The position numbers were made by a program, and so were the translations under genes. Under the pieces are notes generated by a model. That model did not search any database and was not told the DNA's origin. It saw nothing but the letters and a program-made list of their open reading frames with translations. Below, piece after piece: positions 49,917 through 59,747 of a stretch of DNA of 64,000 bases (positions within the stretch are counted from its first letter, which is position 1; each line of letters opens with the position of its first letter). This stretch comes from Fictibacillus arsenicus (GTDB lineage Bacteria; Bacillota; Bacilli; Bacillales; Fictibacillaceae), in NCBI RefSeq assembly GCF_001999465.1, contig NZ_MQMF01000002.1:124001-188000 (forward strand), in the 5' to 3' direction.

Positions 49917-50700
49917 TCGATGACTCCTTCCACGTCTTAATCTTTTCTAATATTTTCGGAACCTGCTTTCTGCCAGCTTCCTCTCCTATAGCAATAATGT
50001 CATTAACATCTTTAAACGCCGTGGAGCTGAATTGCTCTACCATTGGACGTATCATAATATCGGCAGATACTTCATGCCACCTGACCATTTCGCGCTGCAT
50101 GATATCTATGCTTTGGATAATCACATCGAAAATAGATGATACCTCATGCTCAGCTTTAAAATGAGATATATCCACCGCAATAACCAAATCTGCTCCCATC
50201 TCTCGAACAACAGATACGGGCACACGGTCAATTACCCCGCCATCCACTAACAGCTTTCCATTTATCTTTTCAGGAACCATAATTCCAGGAATAGATATGC
50301 TCGCTCTTACAGCGTCAGCTATAGGACCTGTTCTGAATACTATTTTTTCACCATGCAGCAAGTCTGTTGCTACGATCGCCAAAGGAATTTCCGTTTGTTC
50401 GATATGTTTTTGCTTTGTAAGAAGGTTTATTAATTCTTTAATTTTTTTGCCTGTAATGAAGCCCATTTTAGGAACCGTGTAGTCCATATAATATTTCCGC
50501 TTAAAAAGATTTGCCATTTTATATAGGTTTTCGTCACTTTGTCCTATGCAAACCATTGCACCGACAAGTGCTCCCATACTGCTTCCAGCTACCATATCAA
50601 TTGGAATTCTAGCTTCTCTTAACGCTTTTACCACTCCAAGATGCGCAAAGCCTCTGGCACCGCCAGATCCTAGAGCAAGTCCGATTTTGGGTTCAGTCAT
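49903..50700 (-). CDS. ylbK: Patatin-like phospholipase/esterase YlbK
   Basis: 265 aa from ATG 50698-50700 (MTEPKIGLALGSGGARG), which has GGAGG upstream. A complete patatin fold is visible: oxyanion glycines GSGGARG, nucleophile elbow GSSMG (Ser41) and the dyad DGG motif (LLVDGGVIDRVP). It resembles bacterial RssA. Substrate is unknown. Coupled to ylbL. Confidence 0.9.
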   Translation of the reverse strand: MTEPKIGLALGSGGARGFAHLGVVKALREARIPIDMVAGSSMGALVGAMVCIGQSDENLYKMANLFKRKYYMDYTVPKMGFITGKKIKELINLLTKQKHIEQTEIPLAIVATDLLHGEKIVFRTGPIADAVRASISIPGIMVPEKINGKLLVDGGVIDRVPVSVVREMGADLVIAVDISHFKAEHEVSSIFDVIIQSIDIMQREMVRWHEVSADIMIRPMVEQFSSTAFKDVNDIIAIGEEAGRKQVPKILEKIKTWKESSNDHQ

Positions 50701-50827
50701 CCTTTGCTCCTCCTTTGGAAGCATCGTCTTTTTTTAACATATGGTCTAAAGAGATTCGCTATACGTATAAATAAGGATGAGGACAAGTAAGCATTGCGTA
50801 ATATTTGGTGAGAGGAGTACCTCCCTT

Positions 50828-53105
<2,278 letters not shown>

Positions 53106-53197
53106 GTTTTTTCACCTGATTCTTTTTATCCTTTTTTCCATTACCTATCCTATCACAAGTAAACACGTAATCAAACAATCAAATCTTTTACTAATAA

Positions 53198-53227
53198 GTA
53201 TAGAGCAAAATAAAAGAGGTCATACTA
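53198..53227 (+). promoter_or_regulatory. Sigma-F/sigma-G promoter of candidate CsfG RNA
   Basis: GTATA (53198-53202), a 15-bp spacer, then GGTCATACTA (53218-53227). This fits the forespore consensus at 9 of 10 positions of the -10 region, and includes CATACTA, ideal for sigma-G. Confidence 0.82.
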
Positions 53228-53232
53228 CATAT

Positions 53233-53380
53233 AACAACATCACGAACGATGTTGTTGCCAACCGCGGAGAAGACTTACTCCCCATAAGTTCTTCATCCGG
53301 TTTCTCCTCTCCCATCGCCTTTGAACAGAAGTGATTTTGTTTTAAAGGCAACCTGCAGCAGATGCTGCAGGTTTTTTTTC
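53233..53380 (+). ncRNA. csfG: Candidate CsfG forespore small RNA
   Basis: A non-coding interval of about 148 nt between a forespore promoter and a perfect terminator (AACCTGCAGCA / TGCTGCAGGTT then eight T, 53350-53379). It opens with the hairpin AACAACATC-ACGAAC-GATGTTGTT and carries C-rich runs (ACTCCCC, CTCCTCTCCC). The sporulation RNA CsfG of B. subtilis is in the same ylbG-ylbH(rsmD) gap and is read by sigma-F and sigma-G. No coding frame with a start codon and ribosome site is present. The name rests on synteny and promoter type, not on alignment. Confidence 0.72.
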
Positions 53381-53448
53381 ATGCATAAATCCCTTTATAA
53401 CGGCTTTTTGTTATGCTACATTGAGGAAGGAGAAAGGAGCAATCTAAT

Positions 53449-53826
53449 ATGATTCAACGATTTATTGAGCTTGGCGAAGGGTATTCTGATTTATATGAGC
53501 TTTTTGAAATTATGGAAACAAATCAAAATAGAGTTTCACAGCTTTTGTGTTTGAGGGTAAAAAAAGAAGACAAAGAATATGCATCAGTTGCAGCAGTTCT
53601 TAATCCTGCATCAGAGGGCAAATTTCAGCCTTTATACATATGCCGTGAAGGAATTCCTATACCTTCGAAACGCTACAGCCTGTTTGAAGCAAAAGCGGCT
53701 GAAATCAATAAGGAGATTATATCTTTTGACGTTAAACCATCAACAGATTTTGCTGAAACCGAGCTCTATTTCCATTATCTGACCGGCATCTTGAGGCTTA
53801 ACTATTTAATCCCGCCTTTAACGTAA
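53449..53826 (+). CDS. Conserved hypothetical protein, DUF7147-like
   Basis: 125 aa, soluble. Recognisable conserved segments MIQRFIELGEGYSDLYELFE, PLYICREGIP and YLTGILRLNYLIPPL are shared with small Bacillaceae proteins next to ylbG. A ribosome site (AAGGAG-AAAGGAG type) precedes the ATG. Function is unknown. It follows the candidate CsfG terminator. Confidence 0.75.
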   Translation: MIQRFIELGEGYSDLYELFEIMETNQNRVSQLLCLRVKKEDKEYASVAAVLNPASEGKFQPLYICREGIPIPSKRYSLFEAKAAEINKEIISFDVKPSTDFAETELYFHYLTGILRLNYLIPPLT

Positions 53827-53828
53827 AG

Positions 53829-53869
53829 AAAACAGGCAGCAGCTATTCAGCTTTGCTTGCCTGTTTTTT
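53829..53869. terminator. Bidirectional terminator between the DUF7147-like gene and ylbG
   Basis: AAAACAGGCA ... TGCCTGTTTTTT stem, T runs on both sides, between convergent stops. It touches the ylbG stop codon. Confidence 0.88.
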
Positions 53870-54143
53870 AAATACCCATTTTATAATCATATTCTTTGGC
53901 TTTATCAGCAATTTTACTTTCATACTCAGTTTTGATTTCCTGTTTGTGCGATTTTTTAACTTCTTTTACGAAGTGCAGTGATTCAAGCTTAGCTGCAATC
54001 TCATCTGCCTTATTTCCATCACAATATAAAACAGCATATTTAAGTCTTCTGGAAACGTAATGAACATTTCCGTAGCGCCGCAGCTGCTTAGAGAATTTTA
54101 ATGAATGGAGAAAGACAGAAAGTCCACGACGGTTACCAATCAT
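53868..54143 (-). CDS. ylbG: DUF2129 protein YlbG
   Basis: 91 aa, DUF2129. [36 protein letters not shown] (split) is the family core; the basic surface could bind nucleic acid, but this is inference. The gene is conserved beside ylbF and rsmD. Function is unknown. Confidence 0.9.
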   Translation of the reverse strand: MIGNRRGLSVFLHSLKFSKQLRRYGNVHYVSRRLKYAVLYCDGNKADEIAAKLESLHFVKEVKKSHKQEIKTEYESKIADKAKEYDYKMGI

Positions 54144-54254
54144 AACATAAGCCCCTTTATAAAAATTTCATACCTTCTTTAATTACACACACATTAGTAA
54201 AACAGAGATAATATATTTTACCCTAATACTTCTTGAATAAGGATGTGATGATGT

Positions 54255-54578
54255 ATGGACTTAAATATCATATGGGAAGATTTTTTAAATCGTACCAAAC
54301 CAGACCCTGAAGTTATCAATATTGAAAAAAAAATTATGGCAGGCATCCCTTTTGTATATGTATCAGTTGTTCCAAACACATCACTTGAAGCCGCAACAGA
54401 TATTTTGAAAAAACATGCAGTAAAATCAATGAAAGGAAAACGTCTGACCCTGGAACTGAATTTTGTAAGATCAGAAGAAAATCTATATATTTTCCGCATG
54501 CGTTTCCTGGTTCCGCAGGAAAAAATGTTCTGTTGCGGCAACTTATGTTTTGATTGTATCAGACTAAGGAATCCTTAA
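54255..54578 (+). CDS. Small conserved protein with C-terminal cysteine motif
   Basis: 107 aa. ATG 54255 with GGATGTGATG-type ribosome site. The body is hydrophilic, and the C terminus ends in MFCCGNLCFDCIRLR: five cysteines in ten residues, a likely metal or Fe-S site. I recognise the general type from Bacillaceae but cannot name a family. It is convergent with ylbF, whose own C terminus is cysteine-rich, four bases away. Confidence 0.75.
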   Translation: MDLNIIWEDFLNRTKPDPEVINIEKKIMAGIPFVYVSVVPNTSLEAATDILKKHAVKSMKGKRLTLELNFVRSEENLYIFRMRFLVPQEKMFCCGNLCFDCIRLRNP

Positions 54579-54582
54579 AAAC

Positions 54583-55017
54583 CTATGCACACCCGCAAGA
54601 TCCCCCAGATCCACAGCCTCCGCTGCAAGAACTCTCATCAAAAAACGGATTGCCTGTCGGTACTTTAATCTGCTCCGAAACACTGTGGGCGATTATTCTG
54701 CTGCACTCAATAAGAAGCTTTTCAAGCTCTTTTTCAGCCTTCTTAAAGTTTGCTATGTTCTCATGAAAATCAAGTTCCCTTTTAAGCGTACGCACTTGTG
54801 CAGAAACTGTATGAAAGTCAGGATGATATTTGCCAAACCTTTGTACTTCTTCATATTTCTCTTTCATATCTGCAAAGCGTGATATCATCTCCTGAGCTTG
54901 TTTATCTTGTTCCAAAATATATTTGGATTTTTTATATTCTGATGCAACGCTGGAACTCGAAACCATTTCGGCTAATGTTAAAGACTCTTCCAGCAATACA
55001 ACTTGATCTAAACTCAT
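54583..55017 (-). CDS. ricF: YlbF/RicF, RNA-processing and sporulation factor
   Basis: 144 aa from ATG 55015-55017, with GGAGGTG six bases upstream; a GTG earlier lies in that site. The YmcA/YlbF helical domain includes EKYEEVQRFGKYHPDFHTVS. The C-terminal tail SSCSGGCGSGGSCGCA supplies cysteines that bind an Fe-S cluster in the RicA-RicF-RicT complex, which controls mRNA maturation by RNase Y, competence and biofilm. Confidence 0.93.
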   Translation of the reverse strand: MSLDQVVLLEESLTLAEMVSSSSVASEYKKSKYILEQDKQAQEMISRFADMKEKYEEVQRFGKYHPDFHTVSAQVRTLKRELDFHENIANFKKAEKELEKLLIECSRIIAHSVSEQIKVPTGNPFFDESSCSGGCGSGGSCGCA

Positions 55018-55173
55018 ACAACACACCTCCCTTTAGGTATGAGGTTTCTTTTACATTATAGCGGATAATGATTCTAGTTAAAAGCACAGGCGTCTATTTG
55101 AAGTAAATAAAAGGCTGTTCTCTTCTATAAGATTGTAGCTTTTGAGTATTTTGTTACCTTTCTTCATTGACAA

Positions 55174-55303
55174 GTTGATTGGAGCGCAAGGTGCGAGACT
55201 CCTGCGGGATCAGCGTGACAGGTGAGACCCTGGCAGGCTTGATTAGCCTAAGGGGCTCACCGCACGCCCTGCGGAAAGCGAGCATACTGGAGCGGAAATT
55301 AAC
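55174..55303 (-). repeat. Palindromic intergenic repeat, copy 8 (reverse)
   Basis: 130 bp, GTTGATT to AATTAAC as written on the plus strand. Apical stem AGGCT-TGATT-AGCCT, the same class as copy 7. Beyond its GTTGATT end it shares GAGTATTTTG and TTTCTTCAT-type sequence with copy 1, and GGCTGTTCTC at 55112-55121 is the outer repeat. It fills the gap between ylbF and a membrane protein gene. Confidence 0.9.
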
Positions 55304-55327
55304 AACTTACAAGACCCAAACAAAAAA

Positions 55328-55346
55328 ACCCTTCGGATAGAAGAGT
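55328..55346 (-). terminator. Terminator of the membrane-anchored protein gene
   Basis: ACTCTTC / GAAGGGT (one G-U pair) around TATCC, followed by seven T on the minus strand, right at the stop codon at 55346. Confidence 0.8.
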
Positions 55347-55777
55347 CAGCGAATATGAACATATATATTTTTTTTAATTCCGTAATCTGATCCGTCTTTT
55401 TTCTTAAGCTGAAGTGTAATCGTATGTTTACCCACGCTCATATTTTTCAATACAAAGATAGACTTATTTGCATTCATCGTCCATTTCCCATCTACAAAAA
55501 CAGCCATATACCCATTCAAACGATCCATACCTTTTGAAGCATTCTCTTGAAAAGAAAATCGAGGAATAATATTTTCTACATAGATGTGCTGTTTTTTTAC
55601 ACGGTAGTTAATAGCCCAGTCTTTCTCCATCAACGGATATACACCTGATGCTTCAACTGCTTCAAAATTATCTAACTCATTTTGCTTTGCAGAATCTCTA
55701 TAGTTAAACCCTAATATAACTATAGATACAATAAATATGAAACAGGCGGCTAGTAACATTGCCTTTCTTTTATTCAT
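55346..55777 (-). CDS. Membrane-anchored hypothetical protein
   Basis: 143 aa from ATG 55775-55777, with AAGGAG ten bases upstream. A short basic N terminus and one hydrophobic helix (residues 5-25) suggest an anchored extracytoplasmic protein. The C-terminal half (VFVDGKWTMNANKSIF, VGKHTITLQLKKKDGSDYG) looks like an all-beta Ig-like fold. No family is recognised. It lies between ylbF and ylbE, where B. subtilis has no gene. Confidence 0.7.
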   Translation of the reverse strand: MNKRKAMLLAACFIFIVSIVILGFNYRDSAKQNELDNFEAVEASGVYPLMEKDWAINYRVKKQHIYVENIIPRFSFQENASKGMDRLNGYMAVFVDGKWTMNANKSIFVLKNMSVGKHTITLQLKKKDGSDYGIKKNIYVHIR

Positions 55778-55843
55778 AAAAAAACCACTCCTTATAGGAA
55801 TAGTTTTTTCCAAATTTTATTATATTATCCGCCTGTTGTTTGA

Positions 55844-56131
55844 TTACCCTTCAGGCATAGGAGGATTAAATCCATCTGGCTGCATTGCATCATCTGACGT
55901 CTCCCCCATAACAGAGATTAATTCCATTAAAAGTCCAAAGTTTTGCAGCTGCTGGTGAAACCGGTCTACTCTCTGGCCAAATGTACGGCCGTAAAATACT
56001 TTCGCGCTTTCTTCCAGTTCTGCCACCGAAAAAGGATTGCGGCTTAACTTTCTATACCATTCCGGTTTTTCTCTAATATAGTATTTGAGGTCAGGTCTTG
56101 TATTTAAGTAATCCTGGATTTCTCTCCGCAC
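55844..56131 (-). CDS. ylbE: YlbE-like protein
   Basis: 95 aa if it starts at GTG 56129-56131, giving MRREIQDYLNTRPDLKYYIREKP..., which fits the YlbE N terminus; an ATG three codons upstream abuts the AAGG site. YlbE proteins are short, sporulation-region genes without known function. ylbD lies 16 bases upstream. Confidence 0.85.
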   Translation of the reverse strand: MRREIQDYLNTRPDLKYYIREKPEWYRKLSRNPFSVAELEESAKVFYGRTFGQRVDRFHQQLQNFGLLMELISVMGETSDDAMQPDGFNPPMPEG

Positions 56132-56146
56132 AACACACACATCCTT

Positions 56147-56557
56147 TTAATCTTTGTAAGAAGGATAATCATTTATCTTTTTTTCCGGCAGCTGGTTTGG
56201 TCTGTCAGACTGATTATTAAACTGCTGTAAAAGTTCCTGAACCGCGTCCATTAAACTGCCAAATTGGGATAAGTATTTCTGAACATCGTTGATTTGAAGT
56301 TTGCTAAGCCCAGCGATAATATCTCCGATCGTTAGCTCTGCTTTCATCTTTTTTGCAGATGAAGTCCGTTTATCATGCTGTTTTTTCTTTTCCTTAGAAT
56401 ATTGATTCCAGCTTTCATGCTCTTCTCCTAACACAATCCAATCCTGATAAACTTCTTTCCAAGGCCGTTTATTTTTTTGTACTTCTTTTATTAATTCAGG
56501 ATGTTTGTGCACAAATTCCTTAAAACTTTCGATATCAGTCTTTACCACAGAATCCAC
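56147..56557 (-). CDS. ylbD: YlbD-like putative spore coat protein
   Basis: 136 aa, charged and helical: SFKEFVHKHPELIKEVQ, the YQDWIVLGEEHESWNQY segment and a C-terminal QNDVQKYLSQFGSLMDAVQELLQQF-like helix (split). This matches YlbD (YlbD_coat family). A coat role is by family name; sequence gives no more. Same orientation as ylbE. Confidence 0.85.
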   Translation of the reverse strand: MDSVVKTDIESFKEFVHKHPELIKEVQKNKRPWKEVYQDWIVLGEEHESWNQYSKEKKKQHDKRTSSAKKMKAELTIGDIIAGLSKLQINDVQKYLSQFGSLMDAVQELLQQFNNQSDRPNQLPEKKINDYPSYKD

Positions 56558-56732
56558 CCCCAGCCGTCCACTGACGAATCATGTTTTACTACATGATACA
56601 TAAATGCCCAGTAATTGGTGCGCCCATTTTTCGTAAAATTTATAAGTTGATTCTGTTTACTTTATTCCGCAGTGCCTAAAAAGGTACAATAAAAATAAAA
56701 GGCTGTTTTCTAAAAGATTGCAATTTGAAGAG

Positions 56733-56860
56733 GTTGATTTCCGCTACAGGTGCTCGCTTTCCGCGGGGCGTGCGGTGAGCCTCCTTGCGCATTGCGCCAT
56801 CAGGAGTCTCACCTGTCCCGCTGATCCCGCAGGAGTCTCGCACCTTGCGCTCCAATCAAC
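56733..56860 (+). repeat. Palindromic intergenic repeat, copy 9 (forward)
   Basis: 128 bp, near consensus. It lies inside a longer element, 56700-56908, with outer inverted repeats GGCTGTTTTCTAAAAGATTG and (reverse complement) GGCCATTTTCTAAAGAATG. The right end is 25 bases upstream of the thioesterase start. Nothing else is seen in 56558-56699 except AT-rich sequence. Confidence 0.9.
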
Positions 56861-56933
56861 ATATCAAAGAAGTGCAAAAACAAAAGCAACATTCTTTAGA
56901 AAATGGCCAAAAAAAGATTGAGGGAATGCATCT

Positions 56934-57413
56934 GTGGATATTAAAGACGAATTGAACCGTTTTATTGATGAAAGCAGCGATCAAGAAAAAAAGGCTATGA
57001 AAATATTTTTAAACAGCCTGATAGCTAAACGAGAAAATACAAACCTTACTCATATCGCTTCCTTATTGCAATTCAAAACTACACTTATAGATGAGAAAAC
57101 TTTGGAAATGGAAATGCCAAATTCACCTTTGCTTGATAACTCTATTGGAATTGTTCACGGCGGACTTACTGCAACATTGCTTGACACAGCCTTAGGCACT
57201 TTAGCAAGCCATGTCCCTGGAAATAAAAAGGGAGCAGTAACTGTTGAGTTAAAAGTCGATTATCTAAGCCCAGGTATTGGTGAAAAATTCATTTGCAGAG
57301 CCGAAGTGGTTCATAATGGACGTCAATTGGTGCGAATGGAAGGGAAAGTAAGAAATGAAAAAGGCAACTTAATAGCTTCAGCTTCTGGAACATTCTTTAA
57401 GCTTCCAGAATGA
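56934..57413 (+). CDS. PaaI-family hotdog thioesterase
   Basis: 159 aa starting at GTG 56934, with AGGGA about nine bases upstream; an overlapping ATG leads to an early stop in another frame. The hotdog motif IVHGGLTATLLDTALG marks the PaaI/YbgC-type acyl-CoA thioesterase with its catalytic Asp/Gly region. Substrate is unknown. The ribosome site lies close to the end of repeat copy 9, so the repeat may influence its mRNA. Confidence 0.85.
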   Translation: MDIKDELNRFIDESSDQEKKAMKIFLNSLIAKRENTNLTHIASLLQFKTTLIDEKTLEMEMPNSPLLDNSIGIVHGGLTATLLDTALGTLASHVPGNKKGAVTVELKVDYLSPGIGEKFICRAEVVHNGRQLVRMEGKVRNEKGNLIASASGTFFKLPE

Positions 57414-57422
57414 AACCTCGTA

Positions 57423-57463
57423 AATAAAGAAGAGCTGAGACATCAAGTCAGCTCTTCTTTATT
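57423..57463. terminator. Bidirectional terminator between thioesterase and CAP-domain gene
   Basis: Perfect 16-bp arms AATAAAGAAGAGCTGA / TCAGCTCTTCTTTATT around a nine-base loop, between convergent genes. The ylbC stop (57462-57464) lies at its edge. Confidence 0.93.
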
Positions 57464-58493
57464 ATTCAGCAGGAATAAGGAAGTTTTGCGTATAGTACTT
57501 CTTATAAGCTCCTACCCCTAAATGGGTATATTCATCGTTGAGCATTGTCTTTCGATGTCCCTCACTGTTCATCCAGCCCTCAACTGCTGCGATGCCATCA
57601 GTGTAGTTTGCAGCAATGTTTTCCCCAGCTTGCTGAAACTCAACATTTCCTTCTTGCAGCCGGTCAGAAAGAGTTCTTCCATCTTTGCTCTCATGTGAAA
57701 AATATTGCTGGTCCAACATATCCTTAGAATGTAAGAAGGAAACATCCGATGCACTTTCATCCCATTGCAGCGGGTTCTTACTATATTTTAATCTGATAAT
57801 ATTCGTCAGTTCAAAAATTTGCTGTTCTTCTGAATGATCAATTTTATTTTGTTTTTCTTCAGATATTTCAGCAGTTTCTGGAAGGTCTCCCCTGTAAACA
57901 ATAGAATATGGCTTTTGTTTTAATAAAATATCGGAGGTGGTGTATCTAACACTTGATAATTTATTTGTAAATTTATCAAAGTACAATTGCACCCACATAT
58001 CTTCTCCAACATTAATAAGCGGTCTAAGCATAACTTCCTGTTCGGAAAGTTCGAATCTGAAAAAATCTGCGCCATCGTTAATCGTAACGTCACTTTCAAT
58101 AGGAAATTGCTGAATGATGCTGTTAGAAGAATCGCCAATTGTGAAAGGTTTCGTATTCAACTCAGAACCAATAGCAAAAATGGTAACTACTTTGCCATTT
58201 TGAACGCCAGCCTGCATGTATCCTTTAGGACTCCTGCTGCCATATATCAGCCACTCATAATCATATGCTGACGGGTCAACTCTTTCAGGTTCCCCCCATT
58301 GCTTTTTAAAAGTGTCTACATCTTTGCCAAGCCAATTAGATAAAGCTTCTTCTGGAATTTTTAATGGTTCTTCTACGTATTTTAATTTAGTTTCAGATGG
58401 CTCTTTTTCAAGTGAAAATTCCGGCAGTACATCATAAAAAAACAAACCAATCAAGATCACTACAGATAGAAAAAAAGTAACCAATCCACGCAT
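57462..58493 (-). CDS. ylbC: CAP-domain protein YlbC
   Basis: 343 aa from ATG 58491-58493 (MRGLVTFFLSVV), which has AGGGGG upstream. A membrane anchor or signal, a CAP-associated domain (about 50-200, NWLGKDVDTFKKQWGEPERVDPSAYDYEWLIYG split) and a CAP/SCP domain (LRLKYSKNPLQWDESASDVSFLHSKDM, EGWMNSEGHRKTML). Likely extracytoplasmic. Molecular role is unknown. Confidence 0.88.
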   Translation of the reverse strand: MRGLVTFFLSVVILIGLFFYDVLPEFSLEKEPSETKLKYVEEPLKIPEEALSNWLGKDVDTFKKQWGEPERVDPSAYDYEWLIYGSRSPKGYMQAGVQNGKVVTIFAIGSELNTKPFTIGDSSNSIIQQFPIESDVTINDGADFFRFELSEQEVMLRPLINVGEDMWVQLYFDKFTNKLSSVRYTTSDILLKQKPYSIVYRGDLPETAEISEEKQNKIDHSEEQQIFELTNIIRLKYSKNPLQWDESASDVSFLHSKDMLDQQYFSHESKDGRTLSDRLQEGNVEFQQAGENIAANYTDGIAAVEGWMNSEGHRKTMLNDEYTHLGVGAYKKYYTQNFLIPAE

Positions 58494-58572
58494 AATGGTT
58501 CCCCCTGTGTCTTTCATCTCCTTATAGTTTAGCATATAGAGGGATTTACAGGGTTAATAAAAGAAACGAGGC

Positions 58573-58615
58573 TGACTCAAAATTAAAAACCTTTTAAGTC
58601 ATGCCTCATTTTATT
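58573..58615. terminator. Hairpin in the ylbC-ylbB gap
   Basis: GAGGC(T)GACT ... AGTCATGCCTC pairs with one mismatch, followed by ATTTTATTT on the plus strand. It could be a weak terminator or a regulatory stem ahead of ylbC. The rest of 58494-58733 holds nothing recognisable. Confidence 0.4.
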
Positions 58616-58733
58616 TAAACCTATTTAGATAACGTACATTGTTATATAATAGCAGGTTATCTAATAAACTCGATTAGAATGTTGACGATTTTATTTATTT
58701 TTTATTTTGACAAAAATAAAAAATTAGCGGCTG

Positions 58734-58760
58734 CCAAAAGTAAGTTTACCTTACTTTTGG
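58734..58760 (-). terminator. Terminator of ylbB
   Basis: CCAAAAGTAAG / CTTACTTTTGG stem with a five-base loop. The following T-rich sequence on the minus strand is short of an ideal U tract, so efficiency is uncertain. Confidence 0.65.
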
Positions 58761-58772
58761 GATAGTCCCATT

Positions 58773-59201
58773 TTATTGCAATTGATCTCTCTGTTCTGAA
58801 ACTTCACTTAAAGTATGTCCTGCCGCATTATCACTTTCTTTATTAAGAGAAATATCACCTAAAGAAATGATTCCTACCAATTTATTGTTCTCTACGATCG
58901 GAAGTCTTCTGATTTGTTTATCTGCCATAAGCTCAGCAGCTTCCTTCACGCTCATTTCAGGTGATCCCGTATACAAATCTTCACTCATGATATCAGAAAC
59001 TTGAGTAGAGCCTGGGCGTTTCTCTGCTACGCCTCTTACTACGATATCGCGGTCTGTAATTACCCCTATTATCTGTTCGTTTTCACAAACTGGGATAACA
59101 CCTACATTATCTTGTTTCATTTTTACAGCTACTTCGTAAACATTGTCCAAAGGCGTTACAAAGTCTACATCTCTAGTCATAATATCACTTAATTTTTTCA
59201 T
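58773..59201 (-). CDS. ylbB: CBS-domain protein YlbB
   Basis: 142 aa from ATG 59199-59201, with GGAGG eight bases upstream. Two CBS domains (residues ~8-63 and ~72-125: GVIPVCENEQIIGVITDRDIVVR; RRLPIVENNKLVGIISLGDIS) form a Bateman module for adenine nucleotides. No effector domain is present. B. subtilis ylbB is the counterpart by position. Confidence 0.9.
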   Translation of the reverse strand: MKKLSDIMTRDVDFVTPLDNVYEVAVKMKQDNVGVIPVCENEQIIGVITDRDIVVRGVAEKRPGSTQVSDIMSEDLYTGSPEMSVKEAAELMADKQIRRLPIVENNKLVGIISLGDISLNKESDNAAGHTLSEVSEQRDQLQ

Positions 59202-59360
59202 GAATATTGCCTCCATTTATATTAATATTGATACCTTTTATCTTTTGCGTTAGAAGGACAAATATGCATGTTTTTGACAATGATTGCATCTTTAGCGCTT
59301 TCATAATATCATTAAGAAGTGATTGTTATTTTTTATTGAATTTTCCTAGGAGGTTTCACA

Positions 59361-59711
59361 ATGAAATTTGAAGAAAGCGGCTTAAACGGGAAGGTAATTG
59401 AATTCTCACTTTTAGAACATGTCATGGACAGCCACGGAATGATCCGCGCAGGGCAATGGGACTATGACCGTATTACATACGATTACAAATTTGAAGACAT
59501 GACAAACGGCGATGTTTATTATTTCCGTTTTCCTTGCCATGTGGTTGAAGGAGAAACTGAAACACCGCATGCTAAGATTGAACTTGGCACTCCATATTTA
59601 GGCAAGCATTATTATCCGCACGGTGTCGAATATGATGAAGAGTTTCCAAAACATGTCGTTAACCAATGCAACAAGTTGATTGAAGCACTTCATAATGAAC
59701 TCCATGTATAA
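59361..59711 (+). CDS. ylbA: YugN-family protein YlbA
   Basis: 116 aa. YugN-like fold: MKFEESGLNGKVIEFSLLE, WDYDRITYDYKFED, and KHYYPHGVEYDEEFPKHV. AGGAGG lies eight bases before the ATG. Function is unknown. It stands between ctaG and ylbB in B. subtilis as well, except that a nucleotidyltransferase gene intervenes here. Confidence 0.88.
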   Translation: MKFEESGLNGKVIEFSLLEHVMDSHGMIRAGQWDYDRITYDYKFEDMTNGDVYYFRFPCHVVEGETETPHAKIELGTPYLGKHYYPHGVEYDEEFPKHVVNQCNKLIEALHNELHV

Positions 59712-59714
59712 CAT

Positions 59715-59747
59715 AAAAAAATCCCTCTGATCATGAGGGATTTTTTT
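59715..59747. terminator. Bidirectional terminator between ylbA and nucleotidyltransferase
   Basis: AAAAAAATCCCTC / GAGGGATTTTTTT, loop TGATCAT, between convergent genes. Confidence 0.92.
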
